A stretch of DNA of 64,000 nt from Chlorobiota bacterium (GCA_016710285.1 JADJXR010000001.1:4218501-4282500); one strand, 5' to 3'; positions 18,265 through 26,184 are shown, counted from the stretch's first letter. Numbers and translations are program-made. Notes: generated from the sequence alone by a model not told the origin.

Positions 18265-19497
18265 TTACTCATACAACAAATACTCCTCCCTTCTGCCAAT
18301 AAACCGGTTGAGTTCGGAGGTCCAGCTGTCGGTGATGGTTTTGAAGGAGGCTCCTGAAAGAAGCTGCTGTTTCAGCCGATTCCCCCCGCAGACCTTGTTG
18401 AACATTCCCCATTTTGAGGAGGTGTCGGGGGGGAACAATTTCCGCTCGGGATAGGCATCGCGCAGCGTGGTCATTATTGCGATGCAGGCGGTAAACGGGG
18501 CGGTGCGCAGGTCCGAGCGGATGATCTGCACGCCGTTGCAGACTTGCCCGTTCGAAAATCCGTACAACGGCTTGTAGCTGGTTTTTCGGAACCATATTCC
18601 ATCAATATCCAAGCTGTTCAGCCGCTTCGCGAAATCTTCTCCGTCCATCCACGTGGCCCCAACCAGCTCGAACGGAAGCGTGTAGCCAATCCCGATGCTG
18701 ATAATCCCAAGCTCGCCCAACGTTCCGGTTGCAGCATAGGCAAACCCCGCTTCCGGCGTTGGGATGTGGGGCGATGGCGGAATCCATTGCAGCCCCGTCT
18801 CCCTCCATCTCATCCCCCTGTTCCACCGCGCCATTTGGATCACGGAAAGCTCGCATTTCAGTCCGTTCGATAGCCACCCTTCGCCGTTGGCCATCAGCGC
18901 AAGCTCGCCAACGGTTAGGCCATAGACGTAGGGAACCGGAACCATGCCAACAAAGGAGCGGAAAGCGGTGTCGAGCACTTCCCCGTCAATCACATCGCCG
19001 CCGATTGGGTTGGGGCGGTCCAGCACAATCAGCGGAATGTTCGCTTCGGCGCATCCCTCCATCACTTTTATCAGCGTTGAGATGAACGTGTAGCTTCGGA
19101 CCCCAATATCTTGGATGTCGTACAGCATCACGTCAATATCCTTCAGCATTTGCGGCGTTGGCTTTTTGGTTGGGCCATACAACGAATACACCGGAATCCC
19201 ACGGTAGCTTCGGTTGGCAACCTCATCGCCTGCCAGCACCGATCCATCAATCCCATGCTCCGGCGCGTACAAAGCCGTTAGCTGGCAGCGGTCGGTGGCC
19301 AGCAGAGCCTCAACGGTTGTTTGCCGGAAATCGCGCCGCACCCCGGTCTGGTTTGTCACCAAGCCAACGCGCTTGCCCGCCACCGGAGCAAAGTTTTGCG
19401 CAACAAGAACATCAATGCCAGGAAGCGTCTGCGCGGCGGCAGCGGCGGGAAGCACCAGCAAAGCCAACAGCAAGCGGCAAGCAAGGCGTGCGGCCAT
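18265..19497 (-). CDS. namZ: DUF1343 protein, NamZ-like exo-beta-N-acetylmuramidase
   Basis: A 410-residue protein with a signal peptide (cleavage after AAAA). The DUF1343 domain fills the rest: motifs VGLVTNQTGV, LYAPEHGIDG, YSLYGPTKKPTPQML, DVMLYDIQDIGVRSYTFIST and VLDRPNPIGG are all strongly conserved in the family. The characterised Bacillus subtilis and Tannerella NamZ enzymes release terminal N-acetylmuramic acid from peptidoglycan fragments in the periplasm or outside. The neighbouring HAD phosphatase starts just upstream on the same strand, two bases apart, consistent with a two-gene operon; it could act on a recovered sugar phosphate, but that is inference. The gene converges with the interrupted T9SS gene. 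Confidence 0.88.
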   Translation of the reverse strand: MAARLACRLLLALLVLPAAAAAQTLPGIDVLVAQNFAPVAGKRVGLVTNQTGVRRDFRQTTVEALLATDRCQLTALYAPEHGIDGSVLAGDEVANRSYRGIPVYSLYGPTKKPTPQMLKDIDVMLYDIQDIGVRSYTFISTLIKVMEGCAEANIPLIVLDRPNPIGGDVIDGEVLDTAFRSFVGMVPVPYVYGLTVGELALMANGEGWLSNGLKCELSVIQMARWNRGMRWRETGLQWIPPSPHIPTPEAGFAYAATGTLGELGIISIGIGYTLPFELVGATWMDGEDFAKRLNSLDIDGIWFRKTSYKPLYGFSNGQVCNGVQIIRSDLRTAPFTACIAIMTTLRDAYPERKLFPPDTSSKWGMFNKVCGGNRLKQQLLSGASFKTITDSWTSELNRFIGRREEYLLYE

Positions 19498-19498
19498 G

Positions 19499-20185
19499 TT
19501 ACTGGGCCAAGAAGTCATGGATTGGGGATTCATCAAACAGGTTGGAAACTGCATAATCGGGACCGTGCTGGCGAAGCTGCTCCAGCGATAACGTGCCGGT
19601 GGCCACCGCCATCGAGCGCAACCCATTGGCGTGGGCGCACTCAATATCACGGTGTGAATCGCCGATGATTAAGGCTTGATCGGGTTGGAAAGGATGCTGA
19701 TGCAGCGTGGCGGCGCGGCGCAACGCTATCGGCGGAAGATGATTGCGGATCGCGGAATCGGAACCGAAGGCTCCAACAGAGAAAAATCGCTCAAGCTGAT
19801 ACGGGCGCAGCTTGGCCGCGGCCCCGGTTGCAACGTTTCCGGTGAGCACTCCAAGGTGCACATTCGGCAGCCGCGAAAGCCGCTCCAACAACTCCACCAC
19901 CCCGGGAAGCAGTTCTACGGTTTGTTGATTCAAGTACCGCTCCCACTCCTCGGTGATGACCGGCTCAAGGTCGCGAAGGCACGCTTCGGCATTGCGGCGT
20001 TCCAGCTGAAGATACTCGGCAATCTCCAGAAAAATCTGTGGATCGGTTTTTCCGTGAAGCTCGATTTCCGGCAGCTCCCCATCGAACTCCAACAGCCGCC
20101 GCACCACCCCGCCAACCACTGCGCGATTCACTGCACGCTGAACACGAACCAAGGTCCCGTCAATGTCGAACAGAAGGAGTTTCAT
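19499..20185 (-). CDS. HAD-superfamily hydrolase, phosphoglycolate-phosphatase-like
   Basis: A 228-residue HAD phosphatase. Motif I with the nucleophile is LLFDIDGTLV (residues 4-13, Asp7 and Asp9), motif II is in HLGVLTGN (Thr near 116), and motif III/IV is QALIIGDSHRDIECAHANG near 172-190. A helical cap lies between motifs I and II, as in subfamily I enzymes such as Gph. The exact substrate is unknown. It precedes the NamZ-like gene with a one-base gap, so the two are probably cotranscribed. Confidence 0.85.
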   Translation of the reverse strand: MKLLLFDIDGTLVRVQRAVNRAVVGGVVRRLLEFDGELPEIELHGKTDPQIFLEIAEYLQLERRNAEACLRDLEPVITEEWERYLNQQTVELLPGVVELLERLSRLPNVHLGVLTGNVATGAAAKLRPYQLERFFSVGAFGSDSAIRNHLPPIALRRAATLHQHPFQPDQALIIGDSHRDIECAHANGLRSMAVATGTLSLEQLRQHGPDYAVSNLFDESPIHDFLAQ

Positions 20186-20244
20186 TGGGAGTTGATTGCT
20201 GGAAAGGAATATCAGTAAGAAAGGATCAATCCACTATCCATAAC

Positions 20245-20277
20245 AACGAAGCCCATGAGCACCTCATGGGCTTCGTT
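20245..20277 (-). terminator. Hairpin terminator downstream of ychF
   Basis: A perfect 15-bp inverted repeat (AACGAAGCCCATGAG with its complement, 3-nt loop) lies just after the ychF stop codon. No strong T tract follows, so termination efficiency is uncertain. Confidence 0.6.
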
Positions 20278-20284
20278 GCTACTG

Positions 20285-21379
20285 CTAAACGTTGAACCGG
20301 AAGAACATCACATCTCCATCGTTGACCACGTACTCCTTCCCTTCTATTCGATACAGACCCGCTTCTTTCACTGCCGATTCGCTTCCAAGCCGGCGCAGGT
20401 CCTCGTAGGCTTGGACCTCGGCACGGATAAATCCTTTCTGGAAATCAGTGTGGATTACCCCGGCAGCTTCCGGCGCGGTGGAGCCTTTGCGGACGGTCCA
20501 TGCGCGGCACTCCTTCTCGCCAGCGGTGAAGTACGTCAGCAACCCCAGCAACCCGTAGCCGGTGCGGATGATTGCGTTCAACCCTGGCTCGGCCAGCCCA
20601 AGCGATGCCAGGAACTCTGCGCGATCCTCCGCCGGAAGCTCGGCAATCTCCGACTCAATTTTTGCGCAGACCGGAACGCACTTGAACCAGCGTGACTCGG
20701 CAAACTGGCGGACGCGCTCAATCTGCGGGTTGCCATTGATTAAGCCATCTTCGTCGGTGTTGGCAATGTACATCACTGGTTTGTCGGTCAGCAGGTGGAA
20801 TTCGCGGAGGATTTCCCGCTCCTTGTCGTCGCGTTCGAAGGTGATGGCAAGATGCCCGTTCCCCAGATGCTGGCGCAATTTGTTGGCCACCTCAATCTCA
20901 TCAGCCGCCGATTTATCTTGCGTTTTCAGTTTCCGTTGCGCCCCCTCGATCCGCTTCTCCACCGTCTCGATATCCTTCAGGATCAGCTCCGTTTCAATCG
21001 TCTCGATGTCGCGGATTGGGTCCACGCTTCCGTCAACGTGGATCACGTTGTCGTCGCTGAAGCAGCGGACCACGTGCGCCACAGCATCCACCATGCGGAT
21101 ATGGCCCAGAAACTGATTCCCCAGCCCTTCCCCCTGCGCCGCGCCGCGAACCAACCCGGCGATGTCAACAAACTCGATGGTGGTGGGAACGGTGCGTTTG
21201 GTGTTGAACACCCCCGAAAGCCAGTCGAGCCGGGGATCGGGGACCGGGACCATTCCGGTGTTTGGCTCGATGGTGCAAAATGGATAGTTCTCGGCAGCGA
21301 TACCCGCCGAAGTGATAGCGTTAAAAAGCGTTGACTTCCCGACGTTCGGAAGCCCAACAATGCCGCAGGCAAAACCCAT
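20285..21379 (-). CDS. ychF: Redox-regulated ATPase/GTPase YchF (Obg family)
   Basis: A 364-residue cytosolic P-loop protein, the family's normal length. G1 is GLPNVGKST at about residues 8-16, G3 is DIAGLVRGA near 69, and the altered G4 (NTDE in place of NKxD) underlies the preference for ATP over GTP in this family. A coiled-coil insert covers about 130-200, and the TGS-type C-terminal domain ends with KEYVVNDGDVMFFRFNV, the typical YchF end. YchF associates with ribosomes and is linked to stress responses. The ATG at 21379 gives the canonical MGFACGIVGLPN start. Confidence 0.96.
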   Translation of the reverse strand: MGFACGIVGLPNVGKSTLFNAITSAGIAAENYPFCTIEPNTGMVPVPDPRLDWLSGVFNTKRTVPTTIEFVDIAGLVRGAAQGEGLGNQFLGHIRMVDAVAHVVRCFSDDNVIHVDGSVDPIRDIETIETELILKDIETVEKRIEGAQRKLKTQDKSAADEIEVANKLRQHLGNGHLAITFERDDKEREILREFHLLTDKPVMYIANTDEDGLINGNPQIERVRQFAESRWFKCVPVCAKIESEIAELPAEDRAEFLASLGLAEPGLNAIIRTGYGLLGLLTYFTAGEKECRAWTVRKGSTAPEAAGVIHTDFQKGFIRAEVQAYEDLRRLGSESAVKEAGLYRIEGKEYVVNDGDVMFFRFNV

Positions 21380-21433
21380 ATCTCTGTGCTCGGTTGATCG
21401 TTTGGTTGCTGTTGTTGAAAAACAGCCCACAAT

Positions 21434-22339
21434 CTACCGCGACTTCTCCCGACGGCGAAGTATCTGCTCGAATCCATCTGTAATTGAGCGGGGTTCCCAC
21501 CCAAGCGAACGGAGTGCGCGGCAATCCAGTTGGATATGGCTTTCGCCGCCAACATACCCCGGTTTTTGGTGGGCTTCCATCAGGTCGCACAGCCGGTGTG
21601 GCACGCCGCAAGCATCGGCCCAAGCAAGCCCAAACTGGGCACGGCTAAGGCACTCGGGACCGCCACAATGGAACATCCTTCCCCACGACTCGGTGCGAAC
21701 AATCGCTTCAATGGCGGTGAAAAGGTCCTCAACAAACAGGAAGGAACGGAACTGGTCGGTGAACAGCGGAGCGGGTTCGTTCCGCGCCCAGCAGCTATCA
21801 ATAAACTGGGTGAAAGAGTTGGTGTGGGAAGTTCCATCGCCGAACATCACCGATGGCCGAATGATTGCCCAACGCCCGCCACTTTGCTGAAGCACCTGCT
21901 CGGCCTGCAGCTTCGATTGGGCGTAGAAGGAATGCTCGGGTGGGTTTGGGGTGACGGATTCATCAAGCGGCGCAAGGCTGGATGGAAGGACAAGATCGGT
22001 GGAGAGATACAGGAGCGGAATGCCACGACTTTCGGCAGCCTGCGCCAGCGTTTCGGTCCCCTGGACGTTGACGGAAAAAAGTTGCTGTGGGGTGTGGCCA
22101 AGCTGTGGGCGGGCAAGCGCGGCGAAGTGGAAAATATGGGTCGGCTGGAAGCGGCGGATGATCTTGCGAACCTCGGTTCTGTCGGCAAGGTCCAGCCTGA
22201 CAGCAACCGCGCCGTTGTCGTGATGCAAGTAGTGAGGAAACGTATGGAACGTCCCAACGACGCTGTCACCATGGTTCGCGAAATACCGCGCCGCATTCCA
22301 GCCGACAAATCCCGAACTACCCGTTATCAGTAGCTTCAT
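21434..22339 (-). CDS. NAD-dependent epimerase / RmlD-like sugar reductase
   Basis: A 301-residue extended SDR. The cofactor motif TGSSGFVG is at residues 6-13, the catalytic Tyr-X-X-X-Lys is YAQSK near 139-143, and a conserved Ser/Thr lies in LLYLSTDLV before it. The fold and the RPSVMFGDG motif are typical of RmlD-type dTDP-4-dehydrorhamnose reductases and related epimerases, but the neighbouring rml genes are absent, so the substrate is unknown. It is separated from ychF by 54 nt on the same strand. Confidence 0.82.
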   Translation of the reverse strand: MKLLITGSSGFVGWNAARYFANHGDSVVGTFHTFPHYLHHDNGAVAVRLDLADRTEVRKIIRRFQPTHIFHFAALARPQLGHTPQQLFSVNVQGTETLAQAAESRGIPLLYLSTDLVLPSSLAPLDESVTPNPPEHSFYAQSKLQAEQVLQQSGGRWAIIRPSVMFGDGTSHTNSFTQFIDSCWARNEPAPLFTDQFRSFLFVEDLFTAIEAIVRTESWGRMFHCGGPECLSRAQFGLAWADACGVPHRLCDLMEAHQKPGYVGGESHIQLDCRALRSLGWEPRSITDGFEQILRRREKSR

Positions 22340-22556
22340 ACAATCGGCTTCTTGCTTCGGATACGTTCGTTTCAGGGAAAAAAGGAGACTCTATTTTTTC
22401 TTCCCGCAAAGTTCTGGAACACTGGGGCACGGTTGGCTGACGTGTGATTGGTTTGTTCTATTGTCCCTTCCCCCGCCTTTCTTTTTCATCCCCGCCCCGC
22501 CCCCTTGCAGCAACGGCCAACGATTCTGCATCTTGCCGAAAAATCGAAGCGAAAAG

Positions 22557-23141
22557 ATGATGGAAAGAACTACCGCCAGAGCAATGGCGAACATCCGAAC
22601 GTGGCTTGCGGCATTGCTGGGAATCATGGTTCCATATCTACTTCTGGCGCAGGAGGCTTCCGTGCAGCCGCGCCGCCCCTTGCGCCCCGGCGCGATTATG
22701 GGGGTGAACTACTCGCCAGCATCACCCGGGGGGATTTCCGTTGACCTGAACGTGGTGACAACGTCGGGAATTATTGGAGGGTTGGAGGTTGGCGGGCTGT
22801 TCAACGGAACAAAACGCCCGGCCCACCAAAGCACCACCGCACCGAACAGCAACGTCACCTCGTTGGGGTGGTTCCAGAACTCCGAGCTATTCCTGACGCT
22901 TGGCGGCGGGGTCAGCTATGGGAACTTTTACGCCATGTACAACGCCGGCGTAACGCAGCAGCGGAAGTTTTTGCTGGTGGAAGATAACGTCACGAAGACG
23001 GTGTATGAGAACGCCACCCAGGCCGATTATCATTTCCTGCATGGGATAGACCTAAGCTACATCGCCGATAACCGCTGGAAGGCCTCCATCGGCTATTTCA
23101 CGCTGCGGAAGTGGGTGGTTGGGGTTGGATATAAATTCTAG
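22557..23141 (+). CDS. Small outer-membrane beta-barrel-like protein
   Basis: A 194-residue protein with a signal peptide (cleavage after LLLA) after a basic N-terminus. The mature part is rich in Gly and aromatic residues with alternating strands (GAIMGVNYSPASPGG, ELFLTLGGGVSYGNFYAMY) and ends in a strand VVGVGYKF whose last residue is Phe, the usual signal for outer-membrane barrel insertion. Two ATG codons are adjacent at the start. No named family is recognised. It is divergent from the epimerase gene. Confidence 0.65.
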   Translation: MMERTTARAMANIRTWLAALLGIMVPYLLLAQEASVQPRRPLRPGAIMGVNYSPASPGGISVDLNVVTTSGIIGGLEVGGLFNGTKRPAHQSTTAPNSNVTSLGWFQNSELFLTLGGGVSYGNFYAMYNAGVTQQRKFLLVEDNVTKTVYENATQADYHFLHGIDLSYIADNRWKASIGYFTLRKWVVGVGYKF

Positions 23142-23176
23142 GCACCCCCCCCGCATGGGCTTGACTTGACAACCTA

Positions 23177-23210
23177 TTGCAAACTAACAACGGACATCGG
23201 TGTAATCTTG
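23177..23210 (+). promoter_or_regulatory. Possible promoter of the cysteine protease gene
   Basis: TTG (23177-23179) and TAATCTTG (23203-23210), 23 nt apart, fit the TTG / TAnnTTTG pattern with one mismatch. The gene starts about 57 nt further on. Confidence 0.35.
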
Positions 23211-23266
23211 CCACCGATAAACGCTGGCCTTAGAAATGCCACGATGTATCACTTACCAGAAAATGC

Positions 23267-23815
23267 ATGTACATAGGACTCAAGTCGCAGTATCTGAACA
23301 ATCGCTGGACAACGCAACGCCAACCGATGTGGTGCTGGGCTGCAAGCATCCAGATGATTTTTCAGGCTTACGGGGTGGATGTTAGCCAGGAGATGATCGT
23401 CCGCCGCACATTTGGCAGCGACCGTTGGGGAAACCTGCCGAATAAGCCAGGAGGATTGGATGTGATGACGGCCAACCTTAACTATGAGGGCGTGGACCGC
23501 AAAGGGCGGAAGTACCGTGTGGTTTCGGCCTTGATGCCGGGCGCGCCTTCATCGGAAGTGCTGATCCGCGAGCTATCCAACGGGCGGCCGATTTTGTTTT
23601 CGTACAAAAGCCGTCCGAACATGAATCATGCCGTGGTCTGCACCGCCGTCAAGATTGTTCCCGGGTCCACTCCTCCGCAAATTGAGTCCATCGTGGTTCG
23701 CGACCCGTGGCCGTCGGAAAGGCATATCCGCAACAAGGGACGACTGGAATACAACGCCTGGCCATTAGTTCAGAAAGCAACGGCCCATTGGATCATACGG
23801 GTAGAATTCTTGTAG
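23267..23815 (+). CDS. Papain-like cysteine protease, AvrRpt2 (C70)-like
   Basis: A 182-residue protein. The motif QPMWCWAASIQM puts the nucleophile at Cys23, NHAVVCTAV gives His121, and VVRDPWPS gives Asp146, the same order and spacing as the AvrRpt2 / papain-like C39-related families. No signal peptide is visible, so it acts in the cytosol or leaves by a route not recognisable here. Plant-pathogen AvrRpt2 is a secreted effector that cleaves host RIN4 in plants; free-living bacteria often have uncharacterised relatives. It stands alone, followed by the tRNA-Ser array promoter. Confidence 0.75.
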   Translation: MYIGLKSQYLNNRWTTQRQPMWCWAASIQMIFQAYGVDVSQEMIVRRTFGSDRWGNLPNKPGGLDVMTANLNYEGVDRKGRKYRVVSALMPGAPSSEVLIRELSNGRPILFSYKSRPNMNHAVVCTAVKIVPGSTPPQIESIVVRDPWPSERHIRNKGRLEYNAWPLVQKATAHWIIRVEFL

Positions 23816-23868
23816 AAAATTTTCTGCAGGATACATTCCGATGCTGTTTTGCCCCTACCCACTTTTAT

Positions 23869-23876
23869 TATCTTTG
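23869..23876 (+). promoter_or_regulatory. -7 promoter element before the tRNA-Ser array
   Basis: TATCTTTG is a perfect TAnnTTTG element; a TTTTG lies about 20 nt upstream (near 23847-23851). A transcript starting near 23881 would read the whole array through to the intact tRNA. Confidence 0.5.
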
Positions 23877-23887
23877 CGCTCCCAAAA

Positions 23888-25209
23888 TTGAGGTGGCCGA
23901 GTGGCTGAAGGGAGTGATCTAACAATTTGATTTTTTCGGAGAGGTGGCCGAGTGGCTGAAGGCACCCCGATGGCTATCGGGGCGTAGGTGTCAAAACAAT
24001 TGTTCTCAATAGAGTTTTTTTCGGAGAGGTGGCCGAGTGGCTGAAGGCACCCCGATGGCTATCGGGGCGTAGGTGTCAAAACAATTGTTCTCAATAGAGT
24101 TTTTTTCGGAGAGGTGGCCGAGTGGCTGAAAAGCATCCTGATGGCTATCGGGGCGTAGGTGTCAAAACAATTGTTCTCAATAGAGTTTTTTTCGGAGAGG
24201 TGGCCGAGTGGCTGAAGGCACCCCGATGGCTATCGGGGCGTAGGTGTCAAAACAATTGTTCTCAATAGAGTTTTTTTCGGAGAGGTGGCCGAGTGGCTGA
24301 AGGCACCCCGATGGCTATCGGGGCGTAGGTGTCAAAACAATTGTTCTCAATAGAGTTTTTTTCGGAGAGGTGGCCGAGTGGCTGAAACGCCTGATGGCTA
24401 TCGGGGCGTAGGTGTCAAAACAATTGTTCTCAATAGAGTTTTTTTCGGAGAGGTGGCCGAGTGGCTGAAGGCATCCTGATGGCTATCGGGGCGTAGGTGT
24501 CAAAACAATTGTTCTCAATAGAGTTTTTTTTCGGAGAGGTGGCCGAGTGGCTGAAGGCATCCCTGATGGCTATCGGGGCGTAGGTGTCAAAACAATTGTT
24601 CTCAATAGAGTTTTTTTCGGAGAGGTGGCCGAGTGGCTGAAGGCACACCGATGGCTATCGGGGCGTAGGTGTCAAACCAATTGTTCCCAATAGAGTTTTT
24701 TTCGGAGAGGTGGCCGAGTGGCTGAAGGCACCCCGATGGCTATCGGGGCGTAGGTGTCAAAACAATTGTTCTCAATAGAGTTTTTTTCGGAGAGGTGGCC
24801 GAGTGGCTGAAAGACCCTGATGGCTATCGGGGCGTAGGTGTCAAAACAATTGTTCTCAATAGAGTTTTTTTTCGGAGAGGTGGCCGAGTGGCTGAAGGCA
24901 CCCTGATGGCTATCGGGGCGTAGGTGTCAAAACAATTGTTCTCAATAGAGTTTTTTTTCGGAGAGGTGGCCGAGTGGCTGAAGCCCTGATGGCTATCGGG
25001 GCGTAGGTGTCAAAACAATTGTTCTCAATAGAGTTTTTTCGGAGAGGTGGCCGAGTGGCTGAAAGCCCTGATGGCTATCGGGGCGTAGGTGTCAAAACAA
25101 TTGTTCTCAATAGAGTTTTTTTTCGGAGAGGTGGCCGAGTGGCTGAAGGCACCCCGATGGCTATCGGGGCGTAGGTGTCAAAACAATTGTTCTCAATAGA
25201 GTTTTTTTC
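23888..25209 (+). repeat. Tandem array of about 15 truncated tRNA-Ser units plus one degenerate unit
   Basis: Units begin at 23938, 24023, 24108, 24194, 24279, 24364, 24447, 24533, 24619, 24704, 24789, 24874, 24960, 25041 and 25125 (period 81-86 bp), after a degenerate unit at 23888-23937. Each unit starts with the tRNA-Ser acceptor 5' strand GGAGAGG and D arm (GCCGAGTGGCTGAA), then a hairpin CCCCGATGGCTATCGGGG in place of the anticodon arm, then CGTAGGTGTCAAAAC from the variable arm. The T arm and 3' acceptor strand are missing; instead a sequence ending CTCAATAGAG plus T6-T8 and C leads into the next unit. Loss of the 3' half means none can be a normal tRNA. Differences between units cluster just before the hairpin (see findings). 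Confidence 0.95.
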
Positions 25210-25298
25210 GGAGAGGTGGCCGAGTGGCTGAAGGCAACGGTTTGCTAAACCGTCGTAGGTGTCAAAACCTACCGCGAGTTCGAATCTCGCCCTCTCCG
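25210..25298 (+). tRNA. tRNA-Ser (anticodon GCU)
   Basis: A complete class II tRNA of 89 nt. Acceptor strands GGAGAGG and CCTCTCC pair fully, discriminator G73 is as expected for Ser, the anticodon arm ACGGT-TTGCTAA-ACCGT gives anticodon GCT, the long variable arm TAGGT...ACCTA is present, and the T arm is GCGAG-TTCGAAT-CTCGC. CCA is not encoded. It reads AGC and AGU codons. It is the last member of the tandem array and the only one that is complete. Confidence 0.96.
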
Positions 25299-25304
25299 CA
25301 CAAT

Positions 25305-25331
25305 AAGCCTGCTCAAGTTCTGAGCAGGCTT
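25305..25331 (+). terminator. Hairpin terminator after tRNA-Ser
   Basis: AAGCCTGCTCA pairs perfectly with TGAGCAGGCTT around a 5-nt loop, followed by TGTTTATTTT. Copies of the same hairpin follow both tRNA fragments (25715-25741, and near 26125-26151). Confidence 0.8.
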
Positions 25332-25346
25332 GTTTATTTTCTCCCC

Positions 25347-25622
25347 ATGGATTCCTTCTTCATTTATATCATCCAGAGCCAAACAACCGGACGATTCTAC
25401 ATCGGGCAAACCAACAATGTCTACCAACGGGTAGTCCGGCATAATCAAGGCGGATGCACTGCCACTCGCAACAAAGGCCCCTGGATTCTGTGCGCTGTTC
25501 GGGCATTCAACTCCCGAGCCGAAGCCATGGCCGAAGAGCGAGCACTCAAGGCTAAGAAAAGCTCTCACTTTCTTCGTTGGTACATCCAGCAATTTCCGCC
25601 ACCGGCATCCCTTTTTCCATAA
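25347..25622 (+). CDS. GIY-YIG nuclease-domain protein, copy 1
   Basis: A 91-residue stand-alone GIY-YIG domain (URI type). The fold signature is FIYIIQSQTTGRFYIGQTNN (residues 4-23), with the catalytic Arg/His in VYQRVVRHNQGG and a conserved Glu in AMAEERALKAKKS. Such single-domain proteins are cytosolic and usually uncharacterised; larger relatives are homing endonucleases and UvrC. It starts about 50 nt downstream of tRNA-Ser after the hairpin. A copy differing by a few residues follows at 25757, each inside a unit repeated together with a tRNA-Ser 3' portion. Confidence 0.88.
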   Translation: MDSFFIYIIQSQTTGRFYIGQTNNVYQRVVRHNQGGCTATRNKGPWILCAVRAFNSRAEAMAEERALKAKKSSHFLRWYIQQFPPPASLFP

Positions 25623-25635
25623 ACCTCACATCCCT

Positions 25636-25708
25636 GCTGAAGGCACCCCGATGGCTATCGGGGCGTAGGTGTCAAAACCTACCGCGAGTTCGAATCTCGC
25701 CCTCTCCG
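25636..25708 (+). pseudogene. tRNA-Ser 3' fragment 1
   Basis: Begins at GCTGAAGGCACCCCGATGG and continues through the variable arm, complete T arm and 3' acceptor strand to G73. It lacks the 5' acceptor strand and most of the D arm, and has the same hairpin in place of the anticodon arm as the array units. It cannot form a tRNA alone. It is the complementary half to the array units: they keep the 5' part, this keeps the 3' part. Confidence 0.9.
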
Positions 25709-25714
25709 CACAAT

Positions 25715-25741
25715 AAGCCTGCTCAAGTTCTGAGCAGGCTT
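25715..25741 (+). terminator. Hairpin terminator after tRNA-Ser fragment 1
   Basis: Identical to the hairpin at 25305-25331, showing that the duplicated unit includes the terminator. Confidence 0.7.
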
Positions 25742-25756
25742 GTTTATTTTCTCCCC

Positions 25757-26032
25757 ATGGATTCCTTCTTCATTTATATCATCCAGAGCCAACCAACCGG
25801 ACGATTCTACATCGGGCAAACCAACAATGTCTACCAACGGGTAGTCCGGCATAATCAAGGCGGATGCACTGCCACTCGCAAACAGGCTACCTGGATTCTG
25901 TGCGCTGTTCGGGCATTCAACTCCCGAGCCGAAGCCATGGCCGAAGAGCGAGCACTCAAGGCTAAGAAAAGCTCTCACTTTCTTCGTTGGTACATCCAGC
26001 AATTTCCGCCACCGGCATCCCTTTTTCCATAA
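25757..26032 (+). CDS. GIY-YIG nuclease-domain protein, copy 2
   Basis: A 91-residue protein nearly identical to the copy at 25347. Differences seen are Thr to Pro within the SQxTG motif region and a change of NKGP to KQAT near residues 48-51 caused by a local rearrangement of a few bases. The frame and the GIY-YIG signature remain intact, so both copies may be expressed. The surrounding DNA (tRNA fragment, hairpin, gene) is duplicated in tandem with a period of about 410 bp. Confidence 0.88.
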   Translation: MDSFFIYIIQSQPTGRFYIGQTNNVYQRVVRHNQGGCTATRKQATWILCAVRAFNSRAEAMAEERALKAKKSSHFLRWYIQQFPPPASLFP

Positions 26033-26045
26033 ACCTCACATCCCT

Positions 26046-26118
26046 GCTGAAGGCACCCCGATCGCTATCGGGGCGTAGGTGTCAAAACCTACCGCGAGTT
26101 CGAATCTCGCCCTCTCCG
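26046..26118 (+). pseudogene. tRNA-Ser 3' fragment 2
   Basis: A second copy of the 3' portion, differing by one base in the hairpin loop (ATCGCT in place of ATGGCT). It is followed by the hairpin terminator and then by the last few bases of the GIY-YIG unit (CCTTTTTCCATAAA), showing that a third nuclease copy has been deleted. Confidence 0.9.
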
Positions 26119-26124
26119 CACAAT

Positions 26125-26151
26125 AAGCCTGCTCACATTCTGAGCAGGCTT
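26125..26151 (+). terminator. Hairpin terminator after tRNA-Ser fragment 2
   Basis: AGCCTGCTCA and TGAGCAGGCT with a slightly different loop (CATTC), followed by TTCCTTTTTCC. Confidence 0.7.
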
Positions 26152-26184
26152 TCCTTTTTCCATAAATCTTGCCTGAAGGCCAAA

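Noticed and set aside
24430..24648. 72-residue minus-strand reading frame in the array
   Set aside because: It only translates the repeat unit and has no start signals or family similarity.
23938..25209. CRISPR array
   Set aside because: The units are contiguous ~85-bp near-identical repeats with no unique spacers, and they match tRNA-Ser; no cas genes are seen.
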